This document shows, one piece after another, positions 53,475-63,151 of a stretch of 64,000 nucleotides of DNA. The notes below the pieces were generated by a model that was not told the origin of the DNA, made no database searches, and saw only the letters and a list, made by a program, of their open reading frames with translations. The DNA comes from JBCCTX01 sp964652565 (GTDB taxonomy: Bacteria > Bacteroidota > Bacteroidia > J057): positions 11,392-75,391 of the forward strand of contig CAZZEC010000006.1 of NCBI GenBank assembly GCA_964652565.1, given 5' to 3'. How positions within the stretch are numbered: the first letter of the stretch is position 1; the number at the start of each line of letters is the position of its first letter. The translations under genes were made by a program, and so were the position numbers.

Positions 53475-54053
53475 CTAATTACTGGTCGAGGTGTGTAATC
53501 GAAATTTTTCCAGCCATAATTGACGAAGCATATCCATGGAGATATCTTCTTCTGCGACATATGTTCCAAATAACCCTTTACGAAAGACTTCGAATGCCCA
53601 CACTTCCTGTTGTGCATGAGAGGAATTTAACTCCGTAAATGTAGTCAATAAGATTCGATGATAAGTTTGATAAAACTCTTGTAATGTGGGATAATAGATA
53701 TGTGTATGGAAATTAGGATTGAGCGTAAGTGGGAAATAACATTTCCAAAAAGAAGTATGAGATTCGAGATATTCTGTCCATTGTTGAATGATAAAGATAA
53801 GGTTTTTTTCCGGAGGAGCGGAAAACGGTTCAGGGGGGAGGATTTGAAGAAACAAGGGTATGTGTTGACGAAGGATTTCCCTGAGTACTCCCGTTTTGTC
53901 ATGGAAGTGATATACCAAAACCCCCTTAGATACTTTTGATGTACTAAGCAATTGATCTTCAGTTACAGCAGCAAAACCGTCTTCAGCAAAAAGTTGAAGC
54001 GCAATTTCTACCAAATGATCTTTTGAGCGCTGAGGAGTCTTCATTACACGCAT
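53475..54053 (-). CDS. TetR-family transcriptional regulator
   Basis: A 192-residue protein with the TetR helix-turn-helix at residues about 8-55 (HLVEIALQLFAEDGFAAVTE, KGVLVYHFHDKTGVL) and a ligand-binding C-terminal domain. It is the last gene of the minus-strand operon, starting one base before the stop of the DUF4270 gene. It may control this operon or a distant target; nothing in the sequence shows which. A second ATG three codons in (54044) is an equal start. Confidence 0.92.
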   Translation of the reverse strand: MRVMKTPQRSKDHLVEIALQLFAEDGFAAVTEDQLLSTSKVSKGVLVYHFHDKTGVLREILRQHIPLFLQILPPEPFSAPPEKNLIFIIQQWTEYLESHTSFWKCYFPLTLNPNFHTHIYYPTLQEFYQTYHRILLTTFTELNSSHAQQEVWAFEVFRKGLFGTYVAEEDISMDMLRQLWLEKFRLHTSTSN

Positions 54054-55460
54054 CTATTGAGGCGTGGTGTAGGTAATACGGAGCTCAGGAAATAACGTAG
54101 GATGATTTACTCCACCTATTACCGCGCGATTTATACTTTGATTGAATAGCGAAGATGCAAAACTTCCTGTATTTGTTTGAAATATAGGCCTAACGAGAAA
54201 GCTAAAATCATTAATATCTCTGTTGAGTATATCTTGCAAAAAAGGGGTAAAGGGAAATTCATAAGTTCCCTCGCTGGGATTATAGGGTATTTGAGGTACG
54301 GGTATACCTGTGAGGCTAATAGGTTCATCATTAGCATCAAGGATGACAAATTCTAACGCGTTGGGAGGGGTGAGTATAACACTCGATGAATCGGTTGGCT
54401 CTTCAAATTGTGTGGTATCTACTCTCACTACCAATTCTGCCAAATTGACACCTGTTTCTGGTGTTAAAGAAGAAAGTGTAGGGAAGCTTCCCTTTATTTC
54501 CAGGTAAGCTCCTGCCTGTATAAACGCTAACTCATCACCTCCATTCAGGCTTTCTTCCAGTTTGGTACCTTCTGTATCGCTGCGCGTGATCTGTACAAAC
54601 TTTTGAGGAACGGTGGTAGCAAACTGAGATACTCCTATGAAGAAATTTGCCTCGCGAGCTTCGAAGTCAGATAAGGAATCAGGTCTGCTCCGATAATATA
54701 GGATCAATCGAGTACTTAAATCAAAAGCACCATCAAATCTAAAGATAGCTCCCGTTTCATCAGAACCATTGAGTATCGGAGAACTCGTTATATATAAGCC
54801 TGGAAAGAAACTTCTAAAATTAGCGTTGGTGCTGTACACTTCAGAATCAGCTGTAAGGAATTTCCATCCTAACGTAGAGTCGAGCGGTATATCTATCCTG
54901 CCACTTATCATGCTGTCATTGCTAAAATCTATTCTGTATCCGTTTGATAACTCTACAGAGTCATTTAGCATAAGCGAGGTCTCTGAGGTGATATCAGCAC
55001 ATGGAGGCATTTCATCCATGATTGCATACACTTCTACTTGTTGAGGCGTGCGATAATTCCCATACCATCCAAATAGGTCCAGTTGAAGTATCATAGAGTC
55101 AAACGCAAGGTCCTGGGGTCTACTGAAATCCCATAAGCTGTCAATGGTAGTTAACGTTTCAAGATACGTAGCAGTAGAAATTTCACCCATCAGGGGATCG
55201 TTATAGGTACCAAACATCTGTAATTGAGTATTACAGGTAGGTACGCTATCCCGGGTTTGCGTCTGCATATCAATCGCAAATGTGTCGCTATAGACTAAAT
55301 TGACGAGTTCTTCCTGGGGAAGGATTTCCCTCCCTGTATCACCTGCTAACTCTTCATCACATGCACCCAAAACAAACATGGCTGCCGATCCCAAAAAGAT
55401 TGGCAGCCAGCTGTTGGATCTTACAGAGCTCAACAAAAAGTTAGCTCGCAATATTTGCAT
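54054..55460 (-). CDS. DUF4270-family lipoprotein
   Basis: I prefer the ATG at 55460 (468 residues), since it puts the lipobox FVLGAC at residue 34; upstream ATGs would push the signal far from the N-terminus. It overlaps the glycogen-synthase-like gene by 20 bp. The body is beta-rich, as in DUF4270 proteins (VYSDTFAIDMQTQT, DPLMGEISTATYLETLTTI, DRDINDFSFLVRPIFQTNTG). DUF4270 lipoproteins are often surface exposed in Bacteroidota and commonly lie next to glycogen synthase, panC and panD as here. Function unknown. Confidence 0.87.
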   Translation of the reverse strand: MQILRANFLLSSVRSNSWLPIFLGSAAMFVLGACDEELAGDTGREILPQEELVNLVYSDTFAIDMQTQTRDSVPTCNTQLQMFGTYNDPLMGEISTATYLETLTTIDSLWDFSRPQDLAFDSMILQLDLFGWYGNYRTPQQVEVYAIMDEMPPCADITSETSLMLNDSVELSNGYRIDFSNDSMISGRIDIPLDSTLGWKFLTADSEVYSTNANFRSFFPGLYITSSPILNGSDETGAIFRFDGAFDLSTRLILYYRSRPDSLSDFEAREANFFIGVSQFATTVPQKFVQITRSDTEGTKLEESLNGGDELAFIQAGAYLEIKGSFPTLSSLTPETGVNLAELVVRVDTTQFEEPTDSSSVILTPPNALEFVILDANDEPISLTGIPVPQIPYNPSEGTYEFPFTPFLQDILNRDINDFSFLVRPIFQTNTGSFASSLFNQSINRAVIGGVNHPTLFPELRITYTTPQ

Positions 55461-56256
55461 ATAGTTGATGATACTCTTCCACATAGGAGTCTTTATCATC
55501 TGTATCGATATAGATCTTTTCCGACTTAGTTTGTTCAATGTATTCTTCTAATTTTTCGTCAATTTCTGGATGACCCTTTGTGACAACATCTGATAATGCT
55601 ATACCGCCCTTGCATACACCAACGTAATTATTTTCTTTAAAGTTGTCTAATTTTTCATCATTGATTCCGTCAACACGGACCTTATCGAGAAAATCAGTTG
55701 GTAATTCAGAATCGAATCCGTTGTTATAAACTGTAAACACAGTCTTAGTATTTTTAAACATCGGATCATCCTTGTAATGTGTTCGCAAATATAGTGGAAT
55801 AAATGATGTCATCCAGTCGTGACAGTGAATGATATTTGGAGGCCAACCCAGTTTTTTAACAGTTTCGATCACACCCTTACAGAAAAAGATGGCTCTCTCA
55901 TCATTGTCTATATGAAATTTATTATTGGAGTCGGTGAGTACAGACCTACGCTTAAAGTAATCTTCGTTATCCAGAAAATACACCTGCAATTTTGCATTAG
56001 GTATAGAGGCTACTTTAATAGTTAGAGGTTTTTCTTCTCCTGCCACGCGAATATTGATCCCCGATAGTCTGACTACTTCGTGTAAGCGATTGCGACGCTC
56101 ATTAATTACACCAAACTTTGGCATGAATATGCGAATTTCATGACCCTTCTCCTGTAGCTTTTGAGGTAGCAAACGAATGTAGTCAGCTGCAGAACTCAAT
56201 TTGAGAAACGGATCGATTTCCGATGTGACATAAAGAATTCTTAACTTATTTTTCAT
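55441..56256 (-). CDS. Glycogen/starch synthase N-terminal domain protein (GT5 half)
   Basis: A 271-residue protein that matches only the N-terminal Rossmann domain of GT5 glycogen synthase: ILYVTSEIDPFLKLSSAADYI (the KxGG-type entry, here KLSS), GHEIRIFMPKFG, and the region IIHCHDWMTSFIPLYLR. The C-terminal catalytic half that binds ADP-glucose phosphates is missing, yet the reading frame is intact and short forms like this are common in Bacteroidota. The KxGG motif is altered to KLSS, so normal glycogen synthesis is doubtful. It starts an operon with DUF4270 and TetR. Confidence 0.85.
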   Translation of the reverse strand: MKNKLRILYVTSEIDPFLKLSSAADYIRLLPQKLQEKGHEIRIFMPKFGVINERRNRLHEVVRLSGINIRVAGEEKPLTIKVASIPNAKLQVYFLDNEDYFKRRSVLTDSNNKFHIDNDERAIFFCKGVIETVKKLGWPPNIIHCHDWMTSFIPLYLRTHYKDDPMFKNTKTVFTVYNNGFDSELPTDFLDKVRVDGINDEKLDNFKENNYVGVCKGGIALSDVVTKGHPEIDEKLEEYIEQTKSEKIYIDTDDKDSYVEEYHQLYANIAS

Positions 56257-56343
56257 ATGAAATCACTAGTTAAATGATATGACATGGATGGGTGTGATTG
56301 ACGTTGAGATGGCATCTTGTTATGATTTGCCAATTTTTCCATG

Positions 56344-56374
56344 CAAAAATAATGAAAATAATTTGGATTAACAA
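56344..56374 (-). promoter_or_regulatory. Promoter of the GT5-DUF4270-TetR operon
   Basis: On the minus strand TTG (56374-56372), 20 bases, then TATTTTTG (56351-56344). This fits the Bacteroidota promoter consensus and gives a leader of about 83 bases. Confidence 0.58.
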
Positions 56375-56431
56375 TCGACGTTTATTTAACTTGACCGAGT
56401 TTCAAGCCTTCTGTTTATAATTAGTTCACCC

Positions 56432-57274
56432 ATGCAAATAATCCGGGAAGTCCAAGAGCTTCAAGGATTTCGTAATAGTATAGATACTCATCAGTCCCTG
56501 GGCTTAGTTCCCACCATGGGAGCACTCCATCATGGACATACAAGTCTTGTACAACAGGCGGTAGCCGAAAATGATTATACAATCGTAAGCATATTCGTAA
56601 ATCCTACTCAATTTGCCCCTGGGGAAGACTTAGAACAGTATCCGCGTACCTGGACAGAAGATATACAACTACTGGAGAGCCTTGAGGTAGATGCTGTTTT
56701 TAGTCCAGAGATACAAAATGTCTATCTTGATCGGCATTTTATTTCCTTTGCTATACAGCATTTAAATGATCGTCTGGAAGGAATAAGTCGTCCAGGCCAT
56801 ATGGAAGGTGTATTACAAATCGTTTCTATCCTCTTTCATCTAGTTCAGCCTCATAAAGCCTACTTTGGCCTAAAAGATTATCAACAGTATATGTTGGTTT
56901 CCCGATTAGTCAAAGAACTCCATTTTCCTATTTCCGTGATACCATGCCCCATCGTCAGAGAAAAAGATGGTTTGGCCATGAGTTCTCGTAATGCCTACCT
57001 CAACTACGAACAGAGGGCTCAGGCTATCGCATTATACGATGTATTAGAGCAGGTTAAACAAAAAGCAGATATAATTAAAGAACCACTCCAGCTAAAAAAA
57101 ATTGCTCAGGAAATATTGAATGCGTATCCGCTTGTAAGGTTAGATTATTTCGAGATTTTGAATGGAAAAACACTAGATGAAATACCTGCAATTACTCCTG
57201 AATATTACCCACACGCGTTTATAGCAGCCTATCTTGGGCAAACGCGATTAATAGATAATATGTCATTATTATAG
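56432..57274 (+). CDS. panC: Pantothenate synthetase
   Basis: A 280-residue enzyme that joins pantoate and beta-alanine in coenzyme A synthesis. The nucleotide-binding HIGH-type motif (PTMGALHHGHTSLV), the pantoate site (NPTQFAPGEDLEQYPR), FGLKDYQQYMLVSRLV and the MSSRNAYL motif are all present. The following panD gene makes its substrate beta-alanine. panC and panD lie on one strand 97 bp apart and may also use a separate promoter for panD. Confidence 0.97.
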   Translation: MQIIREVQELQGFRNSIDTHQSLGLVPTMGALHHGHTSLVQQAVAENDYTIVSIFVNPTQFAPGEDLEQYPRTWTEDIQLLESLEVDAVFSPEIQNVYLDRHFISFAIQHLNDRLEGISRPGHMEGVLQIVSILFHLVQPHKAYFGLKDYQQYMLVSRLVKELHFPISVIPCPIVREKDGLAMSSRNAYLNYEQRAQAIALYDVLEQVKQKADIIKEPLQLKKIAQEILNAYPLVRLDYFEILNGKTLDEIPAITPEYYPHAFIAAYLGQTRLIDNMSLL

Positions 57275-57306
57275 CAAATTTTATTTTAAGCAAAATTTGA
57301 TACAAC

Positions 57307-57334
57307 TTTGTGTTGACAATATAGTATACGTTTG
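57307..57334 (+). promoter_or_regulatory. Possible separate promoter for panD
   Basis: TTG at 57308-57310 is followed 16 bases later by TACGTTTG (57327-57334), matching TAnnTTTG. The spacing is slightly short; it would give a leader of about 32 bases. Confidence 0.42.
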
Positions 57335-57370
57335 TTGATCATAACATGATTGATGCCAATATAGATAATT

Positions 57371-57721
57371 ATGCTTGTAAATTTCTTTAAGTCAAAAATA
57401 CATCGTGTAAAAGTTACACAGGCTGAGCTTCATTATATGGGTAGCATCACCATAGATGAGGCTTTGCTGGAAGCTGCTAATATTATGGCAGGTGAAAGAG
57501 TGCAGATCGTCAACCTAAATAATGGAGAGAGACTGGAAACCTATGTCATAAAAGGAGAGAGAAATAGTGGTACGATATGTCTCAATGGCCCTTCTGCAAG
57601 AAAAATGGCAGTAGGAGATACTGTGATAATCATCAGTTATGCTATGATGACTCCTGAAGAAGCAGAACAATTTGAAACGGTCGTCATTTATCCTAATGAA
57701 AACAATCTTTTAGATAACTAG
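57371..57721 (+). CDS. panD: Aspartate 1-decarboxylase
   Basis: A 116-residue pyruvoyl enzyme that makes beta-alanine from aspartate. The self-cleavage site is intact: Gly24-Ser25 in HYMGSITIDEALLEAA, preceded by the active-site lysine region (FKSKIHRVKVTQAEL) and followed by INGPSARKMAVGDTVI-type sequence (CLNGPSARKMAVGDTVIII). Family length is normal. It functions with panC just upstream. Confidence 0.97.
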   Translation: MLVNFFKSKIHRVKVTQAELHYMGSITIDEALLEAANIMAGERVQIVNLNNGERLETYVIKGERNSGTICLNGPSARKMAVGDTVIIISYAMMTPEEAEQFETVVIYPNENNLLDN

Positions 57722-57854
57722 CAGATAGCAGTATTCATCAAGTATTCTTGGCAAATTTGCAATGGATCATATCTATTAGAACAAATACGTACTGCGGCAA
57801 TATTAAGTAAAACTTTTTATTTCCAAGCAGATGTAAATATAACAGCTAAGCCCC

Positions 57855-57897
57855 AGAGGGAAATGTGTAAGTAGCATCATAGATTCCCCTCTTTTTT
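57855..57897 (+). terminator. Terminator of the pan genes
   Basis: AGAGGGAA (57855-57862) pairs with TTCCCCTCT (one bulged C), followed by TTTTTT. It lies 134 bases after panD. Confidence 0.62.
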
Positions 57898-58218
57898 AGC
57901 CTGTACATATTACAGGTTTCTATGGTTGAGCGTTCATCCGATGAATATGGGGTTGAAATGTATTTCTAATAGCATAAAGTTCCTATAGAGTAATGCAACA
58001 TCCAAGGATATATGCAAATTCGCAGACCAACCATTCATGCCTAATATTTATCAGTTGAGACAATTTGCAATAACAATTGTTGTGGTTATGAGACTAGGTA
58101 GGTATTTTTATCCTATAGCTCAATAGAAAATAATATTTTTCGACAGTAAGATAGAACCTTAGGAAAATAAGTGAGAGCTTAAATTTTTTCCGAGGGTTTT
58201 TCATTTACTTCCCTGGAG

Positions 58219-58250
58219 GCCCCACGAAAACTATTTCGATGGGGCTTTCA
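58219..58250 (+). terminator. Hairpin terminator just before the M43 gene
   Basis: GCCCCACGAAA pairs with TTTCGATGGGGC (one extra base), followed by TTTCAGTTTT. The longest open frame of the next gene would start inside this hairpin (58239), which argues for a start further downstream. Confidence 0.7.
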
Positions 58251-58307
58251 GTTTTACCTAGGATAAATATACTGCACATATTAACGTTATATACTCTAAA
58301 CTTAAGT

Positions 58308-60488
58308 ATGTTTATCATGCCTATAGCGTCAAAATGGCTATTGCTGAGACAAATTATGTTGATTGTGTACGGTATGACATTCCATGCCTATTCACTCATG
58401 GGGCAAGCACTGGTTGATAATGAGAACACTTATTATCGATGCTATACAGAAGAGCATCAGGCATGGCTTGGAAATCGCATAGAAGAATTTAGGAATCGGG
58501 ATGATTTTGAGCGGTGGATGTCCGCAATGCGCTTCAAACAGCTTCTGCGAAATGAGCGTGTGGAAATACTGACAATTCCCGTGGTTATACATGTGATTCA
58601 TGATGGGGAGGCCGTGGGATCTGGTCGCAATTTATCCTACGAGCAAATTCTATCACAGATAGACGTGTTGAATGAAGATTTCAGAAGGTTACCCAATACA
58701 CCAGGCTATAATAATGAATCATCTGGAGCAGATACAGGGATTGAGTTTTGTCCGGTCACTGTAGATCCAGATGGAAGGAGTTTATCCGAGCCGGGGGTAC
58801 ATCGAGTGAATAGATTTGAAGCAGGTTTTTCTACTCCTCCCTATTCAAACACCTATGTAAATGATGTCATCCAGCCTCAGACTATATGGGACCCAGATGA
58901 ATATATGAATATCTGGGTATGCGAACTAGGGAAAAGGGGAGTAGGAGGAATACTGGGATTTGCACAATTGCCATTTGCTCCACAACTAGAGGGTACAAAT
59001 TTAGATAGGTCTGCTGATACAGATGGTGTTGTCATACACTATAAAGCGTTTGGTAGGATAGGAGATTTAATTCCTCCCTACACGTTGGGACGCACCACTA
59101 CACATGAAGTTGGACATTGGCTGGGACTCATTCATACCTGGGGAGATGGAAATTGTGGCGTAGATGATTACTGTGAAGATACGCCCGCAGCCAGTGAAGC
59201 AGTATATGGTTGCCCCGTTAATATTCAGGGTTGTATTGAAAGAAATATGGTGGAAAATTATATGCAATATACCAATGATGTATGCATGAATATTTTTACC
59301 ACATGTCAAAAATCCCGCATGCTGACAGTATTATCAAGTTCTCCACGTAGAGCAAGTCTGGTTAATTCTTCCAAATGTGTGTTTCCTGAAGAAGCTCCTG
59401 AGGCAGAATTTTCTAGTTCGACAGTTGAGGGATGTAAAGGGTTGAAGGTTTCTTTTCAGGATCAATCTGCTAATCGCCCTACATCTTGGCAATGGTCATT
59501 CCCCGGAGGAAATCCATCGTCCTCTAATGCTTCTCATCCCCAAGTTGAGTATCCCCAGCCTGGAACATATGATGTGAGCCTGATCGTAAGTAATGCTTAT
59601 GGGCAAGATCAGGTAATAAAAAATCAACTTATCAATGTGTCAACGTCAGGAAGGGATACCTTTTTTATGCAAGATTTTGAGGCCTCCCTTGTTGGCTGGG
59701 ATGTCATCAATCCAGATGAGAGTATCACCTGGGAAATCTCACCTGTTTCTGGCAACGCTTCTGGGTTTAAAGCGGCCAGAGTGCATAATTTTGAGTATAG
59801 ATCTTCAGGTCAGAAAGATAGGCTGATTACACCTAGTATAGATTTGCGTAATAGACAAAATATTACACTGGGTTTTAGACATGCATATAGACCCTTCGGA
59901 ACAAATGATAGAGATTCACTCCTCATATATGTATCGCCCGATGGAGGAAACAGTTTTCCCTTTAGATTATTAGAGATTGCTGAAAATGGTAAAAGTAATT
60001 TTGCAACTTATACACCCACCAATTCAGACTTTACACCTGCAAATGTGTGGGATTGGTGTAATGTGGATAATAACTTTGCCTCATGCATAGAATTGGATTT
60101 GAGTGAATTTTCGGGATTGAATAATGTAAAACTTGCCTTTGAAGTGGTTAATGATTTTGGGAATAATATTTATCTTGATGATATAGTACTCATTTCTGAT
60201 TGCATGCAGGTAGCGACATCTGATGAAGAAAAGCTGGAAAAGGAAGGCTATACGGTTTACCCTGTGCCTGCTAGCAGTGAACTATTTATCGAACCGGAAG
60301 GTCAGGAGAGGGGCCCCTTACAGATAAAGATTTTTAATGTAATTGGAGAATTGGTATATATACATTCCAATCTATCTTCTACGAAAATAGTAAAGATTGA
60401 TGTATCAACTCTTCCAAAGGGTAATTATTATTTACAAATTGCAAACAGAGATAAGGTAACTTATCAGAAGCTGTCATTATTTAAATAA
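58308..60488 (+). CDS. M43-family (pappalysin-like) zinc metalloprotease with PKD and T9SS sorting domains
   Basis: With the ATG at 58308 the protein has 726 residues; 58317 is also possible. A signal peptide (WLLLRQIMLIVYGMTFHA, near SLMGQ) is followed by the metzincin catalytic domain with HEVGHWLGLIH starting at residue 266 and its Met-turn region (VENYMQYTNDVCMN). A PKD domain follows (FQDQSANRPTSWQWSFPGG, about 365-445), a jelly-roll-like stretch, and a C-terminal T9SS sorting domain (YPVPASSELFIEPEG, LPKGNYYLQIANRDK). It should be a secreted protease exported by the T9SS. The histidine kinase gene starts one base after its stop. Confidence 0.92.
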   Translation: MFIMPIASKWLLLRQIMLIVYGMTFHAYSLMGQALVDNENTYYRCYTEEHQAWLGNRIEEFRNRDDFERWMSAMRFKQLLRNERVEILTIPVVIHVIHDGEAVGSGRNLSYEQILSQIDVLNEDFRRLPNTPGYNNESSGADTGIEFCPVTVDPDGRSLSEPGVHRVNRFEAGFSTPPYSNTYVNDVIQPQTIWDPDEYMNIWVCELGKRGVGGILGFAQLPFAPQLEGTNLDRSADTDGVVIHYKAFGRIGDLIPPYTLGRTTTHEVGHWLGLIHTWGDGNCGVDDYCEDTPAASEAVYGCPVNIQGCIERNMVENYMQYTNDVCMNIFTTCQKSRMLTVLSSSPRRASLVNSSKCVFPEEAPEAEFSSSTVEGCKGLKVSFQDQSANRPTSWQWSFPGGNPSSSNASHPQVEYPQPGTYDVSLIVSNAYGQDQVIKNQLINVSTSGRDTFFMQDFEASLVGWDVINPDESITWEISPVSGNASGFKAARVHNFEYRSSGQKDRLITPSIDLRNRQNITLGFRHAYRPFGTNDRDSLLIYVSPDGGNSFPFRLLEIAENGKSNFATYTPTNSDFTPANVWDWCNVDNNFASCIELDLSEFSGLNNVKLAFEVVNDFGNNIYLDDIVLISDCMQVATSDEEKLEKEGYTVYPVPASSELFIEPEGQERGPLQIKIFNVIGELVYIHSNLSSTKIVKIDVSTLPKGNYYLQIANRDKVTYQKLSLFK

Positions 60489-60489
60489 A

Positions 60490-62073
60490 ATGAATTTTAG
60501 TACACCATATGTGTCTTTTGTGCACGTGATCAGATATACGCTGATTCTAGGTGGAATATTGTGGATCGTAGTAGGTCATTGGATTAGATATTTATTCGAT
60601 GTTGACTTTGACCCCATCATTGTACGATACATGTTTACGCTGCTCATGTGTGGGTTAGGAGTTTCCTCCTTCTTTATTTCCTATTCCAAAAAGATTTTTT
60701 ATAGACTAAGTACGCTCATTTATATTTTGATAGCGTTGTGGAGTATTGCGTTGTCTTTTTCAAATGTCAACATACCCTATTATAGTATACAGGTCTGGGT
60801 ATTTTGTGGGTTAGCAGCTACGCTACTTCTTCCTTCCAGTCGGTATTGGGTATTTACCTTTTTCATGATTCTCGGGATTCTATCCATGGGATTATATCAA
60901 CAAATACTTATTTTAAATGGGTACGAATATGTTTTAGGTGTTCTGCTAATGCTACTGATCAATGGTGCGATATTGTCTTATCGTAATCATGCTACAAACA
61001 GGCTTCGCGCAATGGCACATTTATCGGAGCAAGGCCCAATACCGATATTTGAAGTTTCACTGGAGGGCAATATCATGTTTGTGAATCAAAAATTTTGCAG
61101 TCTGTTGGGCCGTGATAGCCAAGAAGTGTTAGGGACGCCTATTTTTAACTTGATAGAGGCTACTGATGCGAAAGATATATATGAAGGAGCTTGGCTAAAG
61201 TCTCATATTAGAACTAGAGAGTTATATTTTAAGCGTAAAAAGGGAGATCTATTGCCGGCTTTGGTAAGCTTATCCCCTTATGATGAAAATGATGAACGTA
61301 CACATAGCATTATCGGGACCATTACTGATATTACAGCCTTAAAAGAAGTAGAACATCAACTGAAAGAACGCAATGAGCAAATGGATTTATTTCTCTACAA
61401 GGCAACACACGATCTCAAAGGACCATTAGCTTCTGTAAAGGGAATATTAAACATTGCAGAGCAGACTTGTCAGCAACCAGAAATTGAACAGTACATACAG
61501 ATGGCACTGACAAGTACAGATAAACTGGATCAGGCCCTGGTCGATCTATTACATGTTACCCGTTTAAATAAAGCAGAGCTAATTATAGAAGAGGTAAATT
61601 GTCATGAACTGGTAGAGGAAATACTTTTTAGCCTACAGCATATGCCTGAAAGTCGGAATGTTCATTTTGAAGTGGAGATATTACTGAAAGAACAATTTCA
61701 TACAGATAAGAATACCCTCACAACCATTTTACAAAACTTAATTGTAAATGCTATAAAATATAAAAGAGAAGAAAACTATCAGCACATTGTATTTGTAGGA
61801 ATAAAAAAATATGGAAGAGGAATTAAGCTTGAGGTAAGAGATAATGGAGAAGGGATTCGGCCTGAGATTCAGGAAAAAGTGTTTAATATGTTTTATCGGG
61901 GAAATAAAAAATCCAAAGGTACGGGGTTGGGGCTTTATATTGTAAGACAAGGGATTGATAAACTTAAAGGAGAACTAGATTTGAAAAGTAAACCCGGAAA
62001 TGGAACGATTTTTATGTTATATATTCCCTCCTATCGTAAGAAAAATCAAATAAATTTACAGCAAATAGCCTGA
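60490..62073 (+). CDS. PAS-domain membrane sensor histidine kinase
   Basis: A 527-residue kinase: five or six N-terminal membrane helices (residues about 12-165), a PAS domain (about 175-290, EVSLEGNIMFVNQKFCSLLG), a HisKA domain with the phosphorylated His307 in THDLKGPLASVKG, and an ATPase domain with ILQNLIVNAIKYK, VRDNGEGIRPE and KGTGLGLYIVR. No response regulator gene is in the window. It starts one base after the M43 protease, so the two are probably co-transcribed. Confidence 0.94.
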   Translation: MNFSTPYVSFVHVIRYTLILGGILWIVVGHWIRYLFDVDFDPIIVRYMFTLLMCGLGVSSFFISYSKKIFYRLSTLIYILIALWSIALSFSNVNIPYYSIQVWVFCGLAATLLLPSSRYWVFTFFMILGILSMGLYQQILILNGYEYVLGVLLMLLINGAILSYRNHATNRLRAMAHLSEQGPIPIFEVSLEGNIMFVNQKFCSLLGRDSQEVLGTPIFNLIEATDAKDIYEGAWLKSHIRTRELYFKRKKGDLLPALVSLSPYDENDERTHSIIGTITDITALKEVEHQLKERNEQMDLFLYKATHDLKGPLASVKGILNIAEQTCQQPEIEQYIQMALTSTDKLDQALVDLLHVTRLNKAELIIEEVNCHELVEEILFSLQHMPESRNVHFEVEILLKEQFHTDKNTLTTILQNLIVNAIKYKREENYQHIVFVGIKKYGRGIKLEVRDNGEGIRPEIQEKVFNMFYRGNKKSKGTGLGLYIVRQGIDKLKGELDLKSKPGNGTIFMLYIPSYRKKNQINLQQIA

Positions 62074-62659
62074 AAGATTTTTTGCCGAATTGACTATTTA
62101 TCTATGGATAATTAAAGATATTTAAGATATTTTTCATTAAAAACAGTCATTTTAATTTAATATATCTTCTTTATGACATAAAGTGATAGTATAAATCTAT
62201 GTTAGTATTTTGCAGAATGTGTAAATTTTTGTATGCTATGGTCCCGTGTAAGCAACGGAATGACTTACTAAATACATGTATTCTTTTCATATAAAATAAA
62301 CTTTGTTTTTAGATTTTAAATTACAAATATTGTAATAATAAATAATTGGAATAGTAATTTAATATTTTTCATTTAGTGTTTTCTGATTTTATAGAGGATA
62401 AAATTTTTTCTGTTCTGGCTCATATCAGGGACTATTATAGAGGGAAATAAATTTTTGAGTTTGAAATGGATATCGATTGGAACGGGATATATTTGGAAAC
62501 AAATAATTTGCAATCGTATTGAAATAGTGTTTTGGAATCCTTCTTATTCTTTAATCTTTAAAGACTGAAAGCACAAAAAAATTTTGAATTTTCAATTTAT
62601 GTATATTATATTTGTAAATAAATGGAAAAATTCTAAATCCCTATTTATAAAGTTAATTT
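62074..62659 (+). other. 586-bp very AT-rich upstream region of the MarR genes
   Basis: No coding sequence was seen on either strand. The left half holds related phrases such as AAGATATTTAAGATATTTTTC. The right end contains the MarR promoter. Its length and AT content suggest an extended regulatory region or a binding site for a nucleoid protein. Confidence 0.45.
62584..62614 (+). promoter_or_regulatory. Promoter of the tandem marR genes
   Basis: TTG at 62584-62586, 20 bases, then TATATTTG (62607-62614), an exact match to the Bacteroidota form. The transcript would start near 62619, about 50 bases before the ATG. Confidence 0.65.
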
Positions 62660-62668
62660 TTGAGTGTC

Positions 62669-63112
62669 ATGTCAAATTTACAATCATTGCCGTTAGATCA
62701 ACGGTTACACAGAAGTTTTATGGACTTAAGTGAGGTCCGTAGAAAGCATCACGAGTACATTAAAGCTAAGCACGATGTAAACGGTCTTGAAATGGAGATC
62801 ATACAGTGGATCGTGTTGAATGGTAAGAAAAAGATGAAAGAAGTCAGTGAGCACTTCAACGTCAAATTCAGCACGCTTACCAACATCGTTGACAAAATCG
62901 AACGTCAAAAGTATGTGATTAGAAAGAACTCCAAAGAAGACCGTAGGGTTGTATTTTTGGAGGTAACGAAAAAGGGTAAGAAACTTTACGAAAGCTACAC
63001 CAAACACATCCAGGTTATGGCCCAGCTCATGGCTCAGGAAATGGAAAATGGTGAGTTTGAAGTTCTAGTCGAAGGTTTAGAGAAAATGTCCGAACTAGCG
63101 GGACAAGACTAA
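62669..63112 (+). CDS. MarR-family transcriptional regulator, first of two tandem paralogues
   Basis: I start it at the ATG at 62669 (147 residues) rather than the in-frame TTG at 62660. The winged-helix core is clear: MEIIQWIVLNGKKKMKEVSE, NVKFSTLTNIVDKIERQKYV, the wing RKNSKEDRRVVFLEVTKKG, and a C-terminal dimer helix. The second MarR gene follows after 39 bp and is closely related, so the two arose by duplication and are co-transcribed. Ligand unknown. Confidence 0.92.
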   Translation: MSNLQSLPLDQRLHRSFMDLSEVRRKHHEYIKAKHDVNGLEMEIIQWIVLNGKKKMKEVSEHFNVKFSTLTNIVDKIERQKYVIRKNSKEDRRVVFLEVTKKGKKLYESYTKHIQVMAQLMAQEMENGEFEVLVEGLEKMSELAGQD

Positions 63113-63151
63113 TTGTTTTTTTCGTTTACTTTTTAATTAATATTTGCTAAT

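Larger units (their letters stand above)
57722..58307 (+). other. Intergenic stretch after panD with two terminators
   Basis: A 49-codon open frame continues in the panD frame beyond the stop codon but shows no recognisable protein. A terminator at 57855-57897 ends the pan transcript and another at 58219-58250 lies before the metalloprotease. The DNA between them is AT-rich without a recognised gene. Confidence 0.5.

Noticed and set aside
57722..57871. Open frame continuing past the panD stop codon
   Set aside because: Forty-nine codons without a stop are not rare in AT-rich DNA, panD already has its full family length, and the sequence shows no known domain.
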